Source of the DNA: an uncultured Clostridium sp.
GTDB taxonomy: Bacteria; Bacillota; Clostridia; Clostridiales; Clostridiaceae
NCBI RefSeq assembly: GCF_937920395.1
Contig: NZ_CALEVF010000041.1
Coordinates: forward strand, 1-64,000
Direction of reading: 5' to 3'
DNA: 64,000 bases
This document shows, piece by piece, positions 26,927 to 37,500 of the stretch. The stretch's first letter is position 1. The number at the start of each line of letters is the position of its first letter. Position numbers and translations under genes: made by a program. Below the pieces are notes generated by a model that was not told the origin of the DNA, made no database searches, and worked only from the letters and a program-made list of their open reading frames with translations.

Positions 26927-28468
26927 TTATATTATTGGCTTTACGCCAATTACCTCTTCAAAGAAATCTACATGTTTTAAAAAATTCCATTCTTCTAAAA
27001 TAATATCTCCCTCAGATTTTAAATTAAAAAACATGTTATCCCTAGTTCCTGTTAATTTTATTTCTTTTATCTTTTGCACATGTGATATATCTAAAGCTTC
27101 TGATAATTTTAATATTGCAGCTAATGTGGATACAACCATTTTATCAACATCACTTAGAAATCTATAATTTTTATTGGCTTCCATAGGAATATCCTCTGAA
27201 TGGTATCTTGCCGCACTTGCTGTAAGCTCAAGTGCAATGTCTGAAAAACCAATAATACTCTGAGCTCTTATTATACTATAAGAATGAAAATTATGATTAT
27301 TAGCACTTATAAAACCACCCACATCATGAAGTATTGCCGCAACTTGTAAGTAAAGTCGTTCTTTATCGCCTAGCTTATGTAATCTTTTGGTGTAGTCAAA
27401 AATTTGGAGTGAAACTTTTTCAACAAAAGATGCATGTTTTTTATCAATTTGATATTTTTCTCCTATATACCATACAGAACTAATGATATCATTTATTAAT
27501 TCTTTTTTTCGTTGTATATTTAGTATTTCATCCGATAAATCATATAAAATTCCTTGTCTTAGTGATAACTTAGGAATTTGAATTCCTTCTGCCTTAGTCA
27601 TTTTTAGAAAACAATAAAAAATAAGTATCGATGGTAGTAAAAGTTCCGCTGTTTTATTAGAAAGTCCAAAAGTAGTTTTAATTTGGAAATTGTCCATATT
27701 ACTAATTTCCTTAGTAAGCGCCAATAATGCTTCCTTTCTTATGTAATAATCCTTCTTATTTAACCCTTTCTTCTTTCTTATAATTCCACAAATTGTATTT
27801 AGCTCTCCACCCAATCCTAAAAAGTGATTTGGTTCAAATTTTTGAATTTGAGGTTTTAGTGCATATATTTTACTTTCTATATATTGTTCCATGGTTTCAG
27901 AAAATTCAGTAGTCTTTGTTTCTAAATCGGATAAAGCTTCTCTTATTTTTAAAGATCCAATTTTAACATGTTCAGTTAGCTTCAATTTACCATCCTCATA
28001 AATTGATGTCTCAACTGCACCAGAGGTAATGTTTACAATTAAATATTGTTCAGATTTTTTTATATCAATTGAATTTACATGGTTCCTAACTGCTTTCAAC
28101 ATAAAAAACTGTTCTTCTGCAATATTTATAGATTCTATATTTAGACCCGTTCTTAGTCTTATTTGTTCTAAAACATATTGTTTGTTTTCTGCTTCGCGAA
28201 GTCCACTAGTTGCAACAGCTTTGTAACATTCAATTTTATAGTCTTTCATAAGCCTAACAAAGCCTTTTAAATCGTCACATGTCTCATGTATTGTCTGCAC
28301 AGAAATTCTCGCTTTAGAAAACGTGTCTTTACCTATTTTTGTAGGTTTTACAACATCTTCTAAAATTCGTATTTCCCCTTGCGTATTTATCTCGCCAATT
28401 GTCATTTTAAGATAATTAGCACCTACATCAATAGATGCAATTATTTTCCACGCTCGTGCTATGCTCAT
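26927..28468 (-). CDS. Ppx/GppA-like phosphatase with C-terminal HD domain, degenerate second phosphate motif
   Basis: A 513-residue two-domain protein: an actin-fold Ppx/GppA domain (residues ~1-300) and an HD domain (~315-490; LHDVGG with following His-rich helix). The first phosphate motif, IASIDVGANYLK, and ATSGLREAEN are recognisable. The second motif, normally DIGGGS, reads NITSGAVE, so exopolyphosphatase or pppGpp hydrolase activity is doubtful. The frame extends 36 bases further upstream, but the ATG at 28468 is preceded by AAAGGAG. It is in an operon with ppk1 and divergent from a more canonical Ppx-HD gene. A regulatory role is inferred. Confidence 0.85.
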   Translation of the reverse strand: MSIARAWKIIASIDVGANYLKMTIGEINTQGEIRILEDVVKPTKIGKDTFSKARISVQTIHETCDDLKGFVRLMKDYKIECYKAVATSGLREAENKQYVLEQIRLRTGLNIESINIAEEQFFMLKAVRNHVNSIDIKKSEQYLIVNITSGAVETSIYEDGKLKLTEHVKIGSLKIREALSDLETKTTEFSETMEQYIESKIYALKPQIQKFEPNHFLGLGGELNTICGIIRKKKGLNKKDYYIRKEALLALTKEISNMDNFQIKTTFGLSNKTAELLLPSILIFYCFLKMTKAEGIQIPKLSLRQGILYDLSDEILNIQRKKELINDIISSVWYIGEKYQIDKKHASFVEKVSLQIFDYTKRLHKLGDKERLYLQVAAILHDVGGFISANNHNFHSYSIIRAQSIIGFSDIALELTASAARYHSEDIPMEANKNYRFLSDVDKMVVSTLAAILKLSEALDISHVQKIKEIKLTGTRDNMFFNLKSEGDIILEEWNFLKHVDFFEEVIGVKPII

Positions 28469-28693
28469 AAAAAATCTCCTTTGTATAAAAAAATTAACAT
28501 ACATTCATACTACTATAATGTATATTATTATACAATAATATGTGTTATATTTAACCAAAACTTAACCTAACTATTGTCATAAAAAACTTTGTTTATTATA
28601 GTCATATTTATTAACCCTTGCAAATATTATTACTATTAACTATTATAGACATAAGTTATATAAATAAAACAATTTCAAAGGGGAATCATAGAA

Positions 28694-30196
28694 ATGAAAA
28701 AAATAGCTATAATTGATATTGGATCAAATTCAATACGTTTAGTAATTGTACAAATAAACAAAGATAATTCCTTTAGAATAATAGATGAAGTAAAAGAAAG
28801 CGTTCGACTTGGCAAAGATATGACACTAAAAGGAGAATTAAATTCATCTAGAATCGAAATGGCTATTGCTACTTTATCTTTTTTTAAAAGGTTATGTTTA
28901 ATTCAAAATATAAATGAAATTTTAGCTATTGCTACAGAAGCTGTCAGAAAAGCCACTAATCAAAAGGAATTTTTGAGACGCGTTAAAACAGAACTTTCTA
29001 TTGATATTCGTGTTTTAACAGGAATTCAGGAAGCTTATTATGATTATTTTGGTGCTATAAATAGCATGGATTTTTCTGATGCGTTAATAATGGATATTGG
29101 TGGAAGTAGTTCCGAATTAATCTTAGTTAAAAATAGAAAACTAATACACTCCATAAGTTTACCTTTTGGTGCCATAAATCTCACAGAGAAATTTTCGCTT
29201 CAAAAGGCTATGGATACTAAAAGTGAAACTGCCATTAAGAATTTTCTTACTTCTCTATTTAAAGATATTCCTTGGTTAAAAGATGTCGAAAATGTTCCCA
29301 TAATTGGGATTGGCGGTACTATAAGGAATATTGGTAAACTACATCAAAAAAAGACTAATTATCCAATAGATAATCTCCATAATTATATAATTCCTACAAA
29401 TGAAGTACTCTCTATCTATGATCAGGTTAAGGTAAAAGATTCATATCAAAGAAAAAAACTTAAGGGACTTTCTAAGGAAAGAGCTGATATTTTTGTTGGT
29501 GCGGCTTCAGTTTTAGTAACCTTAATTGATTATTTGGATATAAAAGAACTCCATGTTAGCGGAAGTGGTCTTCGTGATGGTGTTTTATATGAATATATTT
29601 TAAAAAATGATAAACCGTTAGATGACGTTCTTGATTTTTCTTTAAAAAATAATTTACTTAACTATGAAATAGACCTTAAGCACCCGAACCATGTGTGGAT
29701 GCTTACTAAAACATTATACAATCAACTAAACTCAATTATTAATATACCAATAAATCCTTATAAGATTTTAAAAACTGCAGCTATGCTTCATGATATAGGA
29801 ATTCTGATAAGTTATTTTGATCATCATAAACATTCTTCTTATATGATTGCTAACTCTAAGATTAATGGTCTTACTCATAAGCAGCAACTAATGTCAGCCT
29901 ATGTTGCAGCACTTCACAGAAAAAATGAATTTAAAATTGATTTAAAATTGTATCAAGATTTAATAACTAAACAAGATTTAGAAATAATAGATAAATTAAG
30001 CGTATTACTGCGCATTAGTGAAAGTCTTGATAGATGTTTAACTGGAAATATAGAAATGATTAATTGCACTATTGAAGCTTCAAGTGTAACCATAACTGTT
30101 GATGCTAAAGCTGATCCATTACTAGAAACAAGTGCAGCAATGGACTGTTCCTCATCATTTGAGAAGATATACAATAAAAAATTAATAATAAAATAA
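28694..30196 (+). CDS. ppx: Exopolyphosphatase / guanosine pentaphosphate phosphatase with HD domain
   Basis: A 500-residue Ppx/GppA enzyme. The N-terminal actin-like domain has both phosphate motifs: IIDIGSNSIRLVI (residues 5-17) and ALIMDIGGSSSELILV near residue 131, plus ATEAVRKATN near 80. It therefore probably removes terminal phosphate from polyphosphate or pppGpp. The C-terminal part (about 310-480) is an HD domain (MLHDIG with HHKH and LHRKNE). AAGGGGAA precedes the ATG. It is divergent from the ppk1 operon and followed by a free-standing HD gene, forming a compact polyphosphate locus. Confidence 0.9.
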   Translation: MKKIAIIDIGSNSIRLVIVQINKDNSFRIIDEVKESVRLGKDMTLKGELNSSRIEMAIATLSFFKRLCLIQNINEILAIATEAVRKATNQKEFLRRVKTELSIDIRVLTGIQEAYYDYFGAINSMDFSDALIMDIGGSSSELILVKNRKLIHSISLPFGAINLTEKFSLQKAMDTKSETAIKNFLTSLFKDIPWLKDVENVPIIGIGGTIRNIGKLHQKKTNYPIDNLHNYIIPTNEVLSIYDQVKVKDSYQRKKLKGLSKERADIFVGAASVLVTLIDYLDIKELHVSGSGLRDGVLYEYILKNDKPLDDVLDFSLKNNLLNYEIDLKHPNHVWMLTKTLYNQLNSIINIPINPYKILKTAAMLHDIGILISYFDHHKHSSYMIANSKINGLTHKQQLMSAYVAALHRKNEFKIDLKLYQDLITKQDLEIIDKLSVLLRISESLDRCLTGNIEMINCTIEASSVTITVDAKADPLLETSAAMDCSSSFEKIYNKKLIIK

Positions 30197-30284
30197 CTAA
30201 TAAACATATTCTCCATAATATTTGCATATAATTAGTATACTTTAATATATCTAATTAAAAACTAATTATTGCAAGGAGAATAAC

Positions 30285-30872
30285 ATGCTTAATATAGCAA
30301 ATTATATAAACAAAGTAGAACTTTTTAGCATTTTAGATAAATACAATGTCTTAGACATAACCTCACATGAAAAAAAAGTTTCAATGTATGCTTTACGTTT
30401 ATTGGATTCTCTATACCCCTACTATAAATTTAAAGATGAGGAAAGAAATCTTCTTTATTATAGTGCTATCTTTCACGACATAGGTTATTTTATTAATAAA
30501 GATAATCATCAAAAGCATACAAAATACATCATCTTAAAGGAACCATTGCTAGATAAAATTCCCAATATTCTCAGAAACAATCTGGCATTAATTGCAAGTA
30601 GTCATGGAAAATCTATTGATAATTCTATTAATTGTTATTCATTAGAAGAAAAGGCAGATACACTAAAATTAATATCTATTCTTAGGGTTGCTGATGCACT
30701 TGATCATAAACACAATCTACATGTTTCATTAGAAAAGGTTGAACTAAGTAATCGTTCTTTGAATATTCAAATAAAGGGGGAGTCCTCCTACTTAATAGTA
30801 AAAAAATTGAAAAAGAAGTCTCCATTGTTTTCAAAAATATATAATATACCAATATGCACTAATTACTCATAA
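30285..30872 (+). CDS. Free-standing HD domain protein, related to the Ppx C-terminal domain
   Basis: A 195-residue HD-superfamily protein with predicted metal-dependent phosphohydrolase fold. SAIFHDIGYFINKDNHQKHTKYII (near residues 63-86) contains the HD pair and downstream His residues, and LIASSHGKSIDNS near 105 supplies another His. The arrangement is the same as in the HD domains at the ends of the two neighbouring Ppx-like proteins, so it probably arose from or works with them. It follows ppx by 88 bases on the same strand with a GGAGAA site, and a terminator follows. Confidence 0.82.
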   Translation: MLNIANYINKVELFSILDKYNVLDITSHEKKVSMYALRLLDSLYPYYKFKDEERNLLYYSAIFHDIGYFINKDNHQKHTKYIILKEPLLDKIPNILRNNLALIASSHGKSIDNSINCYSLEEKADTLKLISILRVADALDHKHNLHVSLEKVELSNRSLNIQIKGESSYLIVKKLKKKSPLFSKIYNIPICTNYS

Positions 30873-30902
30873 AAGGCACCTACTTTCAAGTAGATGCCTT
30901 TT
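30871..30902 (+). terminator. Terminator after the HD gene
   Basis: AAAAGGCACCTACTT pairs with AAGTAGATGCCTTTT with one mismatch and a 2-base apparent loop. Both flanks end in four T residues on their own strand, so it may also serve the minus-strand remnant beyond. Confidence 0.75.
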
Positions 30903-30919
30903 ATATAAAAAAAAATTCT

Positions 30920-31438
30920 TTAAATTTTAATTTTATCTACCAATTTTCTTAAGCTATCTGAGATATCCTTTAACTCCTCACTTGTAGTTGATATATTTTC
31001 CATGCTTTCAAGTTGTAAATCCATTGAAGCTGAAACTTCCTGTGTAGCAGCAGCTGATTCTTCTGAAACCGCTGAAATAGATTCAATAGATTGTATAATT
31101 TCATTTTTATCTTTAGCAATTTTTAATATATTTTCTGTTAGTTCTGTAATTTTAAACAATGTTTTTTCTATAGAATCTTCAATTATAGAAAATGCTTTAT
31201 CTGTTTCAACAATTGACTTATCTACTTCATCAACTAAACCTTCACCAATATTCATACTAGTTTTAGCATTTTGAATTTCATTTTGAATTTCTTTAACAAC
31301 TTTCCCTATTTCTTTAGTTGAAACAGCCGTTTGCTCTGCAAGTTTTCTAACTTCATCAGCAACAACAGCAAATCCTTTACCAGCTTCCCCAGCTCTAGCA
31401 GCTTCAATAGTTGCGTTTAAGTTTGAGAGATAAATCTG
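30920..31438 (-). pseudogene. Methyl-accepting chemotaxis protein, C-terminal remnant
   Basis: The frame encodes the tip and return helix of an MCP signalling domain. Translated from the breakpoint it runs [18 protein letters not shown], then [18 protein letters not shown], down to a normal coiled-coil C-terminus with [13 protein letters not shown]. An in-frame TAG (31439-31441) directly precedes it and nothing homologous lies before: sensor, membrane segments, HAMP domain and half the signalling hairpin are missing. The next gene stops 23 bases away, so the loss looks like a deletion or recombination scar. A start at an internal ATG (31255) would give only 111 residues. Confidence 0.85.
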
Positions 31439-31463
31439 CTAGGGGTATTATTCTTTATTTATA

Positions 31464-32480
31464 TCATACATTACTACAGCTATTTCTAATAATCAGTTGT
31501 GTTTTGAGTTTATTTCTACTAACCGTTTGATTTTTATTTTCTATCAAATCCAAAAGCATCTTTGAAGCACTTTCTCCAAGTAAATACATATTTTGATCTA
31601 CTGTTGTAATTTTGGGTTCAGCCATACTGGATATACAAATATTATCAAAACCTATTATTGAAACATCCTTAGGTACATTAAAATTCATTATTTTACATGC
31701 ATTTAAAACGCCAAGTGCCATTAAATCATTACAAGCAAATATCGCCATTGGTGCTTGTAGGTTTTCTAGCTCTTTTTTCATTATATTCATTGTCCCATCT
31801 ACAGTCTCATAACTATTACCTTCACCAATATTTATAATATTTTTATAGTTATTTAATTTATTTTCTTGCATGAATTTATTATAAACGTTTTCTTTTATGT
31901 CATATGAATAACTTTCTTTGCCTCTTACAAATATTATATTTTTATGTCCTAATTCTAGAAGATATAACATCGCCTCTTTTGCACCACTTGCTTCATCATT
32001 AATTACAAAATTACAATTTATATTTTCATTATATCCATTTATTGATACAAGTGGGACATCTTCGCTTGCCTCTTCATAAAACCCATTTTTCATATTTTCC
32101 GTTTTTGGGTCAATGACGATAATACCATCTACTTGCTTACCCATAAACGATTTTACATATTTTATTTCTTCTGCAGCACTATTCCCTGTATCACAGAGAT
32201 AAATTGAATAACCGTTTATTTTCAATTCATATTCAATAGCTTTAATTACAGTTGGAAAGAAAAAATTATCTATACTTGGAACTAAAATTCCTATTGTCTT
32301 TGTATTTTGACAAATCAAGGATCTTGCCAATGTATTAGGACTAAATTTTAATTTTTCTACAGCTTTTTCAACTCTAATTTTAGTTTCTTCTTTAACCGGA
32401 TAATTTTTATTCATAACTCTAGATACCGTGCTCATAGAAACATTTGCCTCTCTTGCGACATCTCTTATACTGGCTTTCAT
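31464..32480 (-). CDS. LacI family transcriptional regulator
   Basis: A 338-residue LacI/GalR repressor with helix-turn-helix SIRDVAREANVSMSTVSRVM near residues 4-23 and a sugar-binding effector domain. A frame 36 bases longer exists, but the ATG at 32480 has GGGAGG six bases before it and matches the normal family N-terminus. It lies 178 bases downstream of the GPH-type sugar symporter on the same strand and is the likely regulator of that gene, for which duplicated palindromic sites are present. It abuts the MCP remnant at its 3' side. Confidence 0.92.
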   Translation of the reverse strand: MKASIRDVAREANVSMSTVSRVMNKNYPVKEETKIRVEKAVEKLKFSPNTLARSLICQNTKTIGILVPSIDNFFFPTVIKAIEYELKINGYSIYLCDTGNSAAEEIKYVKSFMGKQVDGIIVIDPKTENMKNGFYEEASEDVPLVSINGYNENINCNFVINDEASGAKEAMLYLLELGHKNIIFVRGKESYSYDIKENVYNKFMQENKLNNYKNIINIGEGNSYETVDGTMNIMKKELENLQAPMAIFACNDLMALGVLNACKIMNFNVPKDVSIIGFDNICISSMAEPKITTVDQNMYLLGESASKMLLDLIENKNQTVSRNKLKTQLIIRNSCSNV

Positions 32481-32583
32481 TTTTTGCCTCCCTATAACGT
32501 CAAAATATTTACACATATTATATTATATTAAATTAACTAATTACTTATATAAATATTAATATGTAAATTAATATTTGTAAATA

Positions 32584-32620
32584 GAAAGTTGCCTCAATTT
32601 TCTGTCTTGAGGCAGCTTTC
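32584..32620. terminator. Hairpin between the symporter and LacI genes
   Basis: GAAAGTTGCCTCAA pairs with TTGAGGCAGCTTTC (one wobble) with a 9-base loop. It lies 38 bases after the symporter stop. No strong T-tract follows on either strand, so termination efficiency is uncertain. Confidence 0.5.
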
Positions 32621-32658
32621 TAGTATTAACAATGCTTATTTTTTAACTTGAATTAGTT

Positions 32659-34074
32659 TTATTTTGCTAATGATGCTTCTAATTCTTTTACTATTTCAGC
32701 ATGTTTCTTTTCTGTCAATTTAATTTTGAATAAGAATATAACAGCGGAGATAATCATTAATGCTGCTGGCAAATAGAAAGCCCACATCTTAAATGTTACA
32801 ATACCTTTAGATGTTATATCACTTGCTTGTGCATTCCCAATCATACCACATGTTACTGATATGAAACCTACGATACCATTAGATAAAGCACCTGCGAGTT
32901 TATCTAGTAATGGACGAAGAGATAAAGTTACTGCTTCATTACGAACTCCATTTTTCCATTGTCCGTATTCTACTGAGTCACTAATTGTCATAAGTACTGC
33001 TAGAAAAATTAATTGGTACGGAAAATAGAAGAATACTAGACCTATAACAATAACTGCCATTGAATTTGGTGATGCAATTGAAAGTATCATATATCCAATT
33101 ATCATTAAAAATACTCCAATTATATAAACATATTTTCTTGAAATATATTTAGTAATAATTGGGTAAAGTGGAACAGATACAATACCACAAATTGCAGCTA
33201 CAATACCTACAATTGAAAAAGCTGCTAAATTACCGATTACATATTGGAAGTAAAGCATTAATACTGCTGTTGTAGCTACATACCCAACCGCAAATAAAAT
33301 ATATGCTAGAGCTAACCACATTAATTGGTCGTTTTTAGCAAGTGCAGTAAAAACATCTTTAAGTGAAGTTTTTCCCTTTTGCTTACGTAAAGGACTTTCT
33401 TGTTCTTTTGTTCCCAAAGCTACAATCCAACTTGTAATACCATAGATTAATGCAGCTATTAAACCAAAAGCAAACCATCCACTAGCTCCTTGACCAGAGT
33501 GACCAGTAACTACTAAGGTAAAGAATGAAACTATAGGAATTACTGCTAGTGTTGTTCCGTTTGCGCCTAATGATGAAGCGAAACGTCCGAATGTTGCTAA
33601 TTTTCCACGTTCTGCCGAATCCTCACTAAGTGCAGGGATTATTGACCAAAATGCAATATCTTTAAATGAATATGAACAGTCTAAAACAATGAAAACAATA
33701 ATAAATAGAATTGTAAATAAAGTTTGGTTACTTGTTGCTAGTCCAAAGAAATTAGTAAATAACATTGCTAAACAAATTGCACTGATTGTTCCACCAATAC
33801 AAAGCCATGGACGGAATTTACCCCATCTAGTTTTAGTGTTATCTATAATGCTTCCAATAATTGGATCAAAAACAATTTCAACCAATCTGATACCTACAAC
33901 TAATGAGGTAACTAAAGCTATCATTTTCACCTGAGTTTCCTTTGGAGCTCCTACAAACATAGCTTTTGTAACGAAAATCATGAAATATGTTGATAATGTT
34001 GCATAAAAAATATCATGCCCAAATGCACCTGCTGCAAAGGCAAATCTTTGTTTCATTGGGTTTGCTTCTTTCAT
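32659..34074 (-). CDS. GPH family glycoside/sugar:cation symporter
   Basis: A 471-residue transporter of the glycoside-pentoside-hexuronide (melibiose carrier-like) family with about twelve membrane segments. The signature region RLVEIVFDPIIGSIIDNTKTRWGKFRPWL occurs near residues 56-84, preceded by FGHDIFYATLSTYFMIF. It probably couples sugar or glycoside uptake to Na+ or H+. The ATG at 34074 is preceded by GAGGAGG. No glycosidase gene is adjacent; only the LacI regulator downstream indicates a sugar role. Two 20-bp direct repeats in its upstream region may be operator sites. Confidence 0.9.
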   Translation of the reverse strand: MKEANPMKQRFAFAAGAFGHDIFYATLSTYFMIFVTKAMFVGAPKETQVKMIALVTSLVVGIRLVEIVFDPIIGSIIDNTKTRWGKFRPWLCIGGTISAICLAMLFTNFFGLATSNQTLFTILFIIVFIVLDCSYSFKDIAFWSIIPALSEDSAERGKLATFGRFASSLGANGTTLAVIPIVSFFTLVVTGHSGQGASGWFAFGLIAALIYGITSWIVALGTKEQESPLRKQKGKTSLKDVFTALAKNDQLMWLALAYILFAVGYVATTAVLMLYFQYVIGNLAAFSIVGIVAAICGIVSVPLYPIITKYISRKYVYIIGVFLMIIGYMILSIASPNSMAVIVIGLVFFYFPYQLIFLAVLMTISDSVEYGQWKNGVRNEAVTLSLRPLLDKLAGALSNGIVGFISVTCGMIGNAQASDITSKGIVTFKMWAFYLPAALMIISAVIFLFKIKLTEKKHAEIVKELEASLAK

Positions 34075-34200
34075 TTTTATTTCCTCCTCGTATATTTTAT
34101 AATATACTTTCTTTTTCTTTTTTAGAAATAGTCCATAAGATATATTCCCTACTAAAACACACTTTATTTAAGCAACATGTCCACAATATCACCATTAATT

Positions 34201-34220
34201 TATTTAGGAAAACCTTTTCT
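34201..34220. promoter_or_regulatory. Direct repeat copy 1, candidate LacI-type operator
   Basis: TATTTAGGAAAACCTTTTCT, identical to the copy at 34297-34316. Its core GAAAACCTTTTC is palindromic apart from the central CC. It lies about 130 bases upstream of the symporter start. Confidence 0.5.
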
Positions 34221-34238
34221 ATATCTCCAAAATTAATA

Positions 34239-34262
34239 CGTACTTTTATAAGTACGCTTTTT
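34239..34262 (+). terminator. Hairpin with plus-strand T-tract in the symporter leader
   Basis: CGTACTT and AAGTACG form a 7-bp stem with a 4-base loop, followed by CTTTTTT. No plus-strand gene precedes it, so it may be fortuitous, end an antisense transcript, or fold in the symporter leader. Confidence 0.35.
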
Positions 34263-34296
34263 TCTCTAAATAATTTCTCTAAAAATTAAATAATCC

Positions 34297-34316
34297 TATT
34301 TAGGAAAACCTTTTCT
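34297..34316. promoter_or_regulatory. Direct repeat copy 2, candidate LacI-type operator
   Basis: Second perfect copy of the 20-base sequence at 34201-34220, 96 bases away, consistent with paired operators for DNA looping. Confidence 0.5.
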
Positions 34317-34457
34317 TTCTTGTTTATATCTTAGCATATATTAGTCGTTTACACAATACTATTTTATCTTACAATTATATTATAAATAAATCATCATATA
34401 AATACATATTTTTTAGTTGTTCGTTTTTCTTAGACATAAAATAGCATATATATATAT

Positions 34458-34493
34458 AAGATAGTAAACCTTGTTTAAAAGTTTTACTATCTT
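34458..34493 (-). terminator. Hairpin after pyruvate carboxylase
   Basis: AAGATAGTAAA and TTTACTATCTT form an 11-bp stem around a 14-base loop, 20 bases beyond the pyc stop. The following minus-strand sequence is AT-alternating rather than a pure T-run. Confidence 0.55.
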
Positions 34494-34512
34494 TTATATG
34501 TTTATTTTCATT

Positions 34513-37500
34513 CTATTTTAAATTTATTAAAAGTTCACCAGCCTTTACCTGTTGTCCTTCTTTAACATTAATTAGCTCAACGGTTCCTGCCTTTGAAGCA
34601 ATTACCCTAGTCTCCATTTTCATAGCCTCTACCACCATTAATTGTTGATTTTCAGTTACCAAATCTCCTTCAGCTACAAGGATAGATATAACCGTTCCTG
34701 GTATTGGTGATCCAACCTCTAAAGAATTTGACGGATCTGCCATTTGTGACACCTGATAATTTAGAACAGCTTTGTTATTTTTATCTTTTATTTTTATTTC
34801 ACGTCTATTTCCATCAACTTCAAATACAAGAACTTTATTACCTTCTAAATCTAATTTACTAATGTGAAGCAATTTTATCATATGAGTTTTTCCATCAGCA
34901 ATTTCAGCCTCACAGGTTTCACCCTCATTTAGTCCGTGGAAGAAAATATCGCTTCCAATCCTACTTAAATCTCCATATTCATGAATGTATTTAAGATAAT
35001 TATCAAATACATCTGGATATAATGAATAACTTAATATATCTTTTTTAGTTGGAGTTATACTAAACTTTTCTATTAAGTGTTTCTCTACCATATCAAAATC
35101 TTCAGCTGGCAATAATTCACCTGGTCTACATGTAATTGGATTTTCACCCTTTAAAACTAGTTTCTGAAGTTTCTCTGGAAATCCTCCCATTGGTTGACCC
35201 ATCATTCCTTTAAAATATGATACAACAGAATCTGGGAAGGACATTTTAATTGCTTTTTCATATATATTTTCTGGTGTAAGGTCATTTTGGACCATAAATA
35301 TTGCAAAATCTCCAACCATCTTAGAAGATGGAGTTACCTTTACAATATCCCCTACCATATCATTTACAACTTTATATGTCTCTTTAATTTCATTAAATTT
35401 ATGTCCAAGACCGAAACTCTCTACCTGTGGTTTAAGATTAGAGTATTGGCCTCCTGGAATTTCATATCTATAAATTTCAGCTGAACCAGAATTCAAATCT
35501 GATTTAAATTGGTCATAAACTGGTCTTACAGCATCCCAATAATCTGAAATTCCTTGAATTCCTTTAAGGTCTATTCCAGTATCTCTGTCAGTATTTTTAA
35601 GTGCTGCAACAACTGAATTTAAAGCTGGTTGACTAGTAAGTCCTGACATACTATTAAAAGCAGTATCTACAATATCAACACCTGCTTGAGCTGCCATCAA
35701 AACTGTAGCTACACCATTCCCAGTAGTATCATGAGTATGAAGATGAATAGGCATTCCTACCTCTTGTTTTAAGGCATTAATCAGTTTATACGCAGCATGA
35801 GGTTTAAGCAGTGCTGACATATCCTTTATACCTAATATATGAGCTCCTGTTTTTTCAATTTCCTTTGCAATTTTTATATAATAATCCAAATTATATTTGT
35901 TTTTTTTATCATTTAATATATCACCTGTATAACAAATACAAGCCTCTGCAACCTTACCACTTTTAATAACCTCGTCTATTGAAGTCTCCATTCCTTTAAG
36001 CCAGTTTAAAGAATCAAATATTCTAAACACATCAACACCACTAGTTGCTGATTCTTTAATAAATTCACGAACTATATTATCAGGATAATTTTTATAACCT
36101 ACAGCATTCGCTCCACGTATAAGCATCTGAAAAAGTACATTAGGAATTTTCTTTCTAAGTTGTATTAGTCTCTCCCAAGGAGATTCATTTAAATATCTAT
36201 ATGCTACATCAAAAGTAGCTCCTCCCCACATTTCAAGAGAAAATAAATCTGTTCCATAAACTGAAGTAGCAGTTGCTATCTTTAACATGTCCTTTGTTCT
36301 CATTCTAGTTGCCATTAATGATTGTTGAGCATCTCTCATTGTTGTATCAGTCAATAGCAATTTATTTTGTCCTTTAATCCATTTTAAAAGTCCTTGTGTA
36401 CCCTGAAGATCTAATATTTGTTTTGTTCCACTAAGTTCATTTGGCAATATGATTTTTGGAACCACTGGTACATCATAAAGTTTCTTAATACCATTGTTTT
36501 CATTAACCATTTTTTCACCAATAAATTTTAGCACTCTACTTTCTTCATCTGCTTGAGGTGTAATAGATATAAGTTCAGGATTTTCTTCAATAAAATTTGT
36601 ATTACATTCGCCCTTAAGGAAAGTAGGGTGATTCAATACATTAATTAAAAACCCTATATTAGTCTTTACCCCTGTAATTCTAGTTTCTTCTACAGCTCTT
36701 ATAGACTTCTTTATAGCATCTTTAAAAGTTCTAGACCATGATATGTTTTTTACAAGTAAACTATCATAATAAGGACTAATTATAGCTCCAGCAAAGCCAT
36801 TACCACCATCTAGTCTTATTCCAAATCCAGAACCTGTTCTATATTCTTCTATTTTCCCTGTATCTGGTGCAAAATTATTAGAAGGATCTTCTGTTGTTAT
36901 ACGACATTGAATCGAATATCCATTAACTTTTACATCTTCTTGAGAATTAATTCCTATTTTCTCAGAATTTAATGCGTAATCTTCTGCTATTAAGATTTGA
37001 CTTTGAACTATATCTATACCTGTTACCATCTCTGTAACGGTATGTTCAACTTGAATTCTAGGATTCATTTCTATAAAATAATGATTTCCCTTAGTATCTA
37101 CTAAGAACTCCAATGTGCCTGCACTTCTATAATTTACTGATTTAGCAATTTTTAATGCATCATTACAAATTTCATCTCTTTTTTTCTGTGATATTGAAAA
37201 GGCTGGAGTATATTCTACAACCTTTTGATGCCTTCTTTGAATAGAACAATCTCTCTCATGCAAATGAACAATATTGCCAAACTTATCTCCAAGAACCTGT
37301 ACTTCTATATGTTTAGATTTTTCAAGATATTTTTCTACATAAAGATGGTCTATACCAAAAGCTTTTTTTGCTTCACTTTTAGCACTTATATAAGAAGTTT
37401 CTAATTCACTTGCATCCCGTACAATTCTCATACCTCGTCCACCACCACCAGCGACTGCTTTTAGCATGACAGGATATCCACATTTTTCTGCAAGTTTCTT

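Larger units (their letters stand above)
34075..34512. other. 438-base non-coding gap: symporter leader and pyc 3' region
   Basis: It holds two 20-bp direct repeats, a hairpin with plus-strand T-tract (34239-34262) and the hairpin after pyc (34458-34493). No coding remnant was recognised. The plus-strand frame over 33987-34289 has no ribosome binding site or family features. Confidence 0.6.

Noticed and set aside
33987..34289. Plus-strand 100-codon frame across the symporter start and leader
   Set aside because: It is antisense to the symporter 5' end, has no ribosome binding site and matches no family; the region is better explained as leader DNA.
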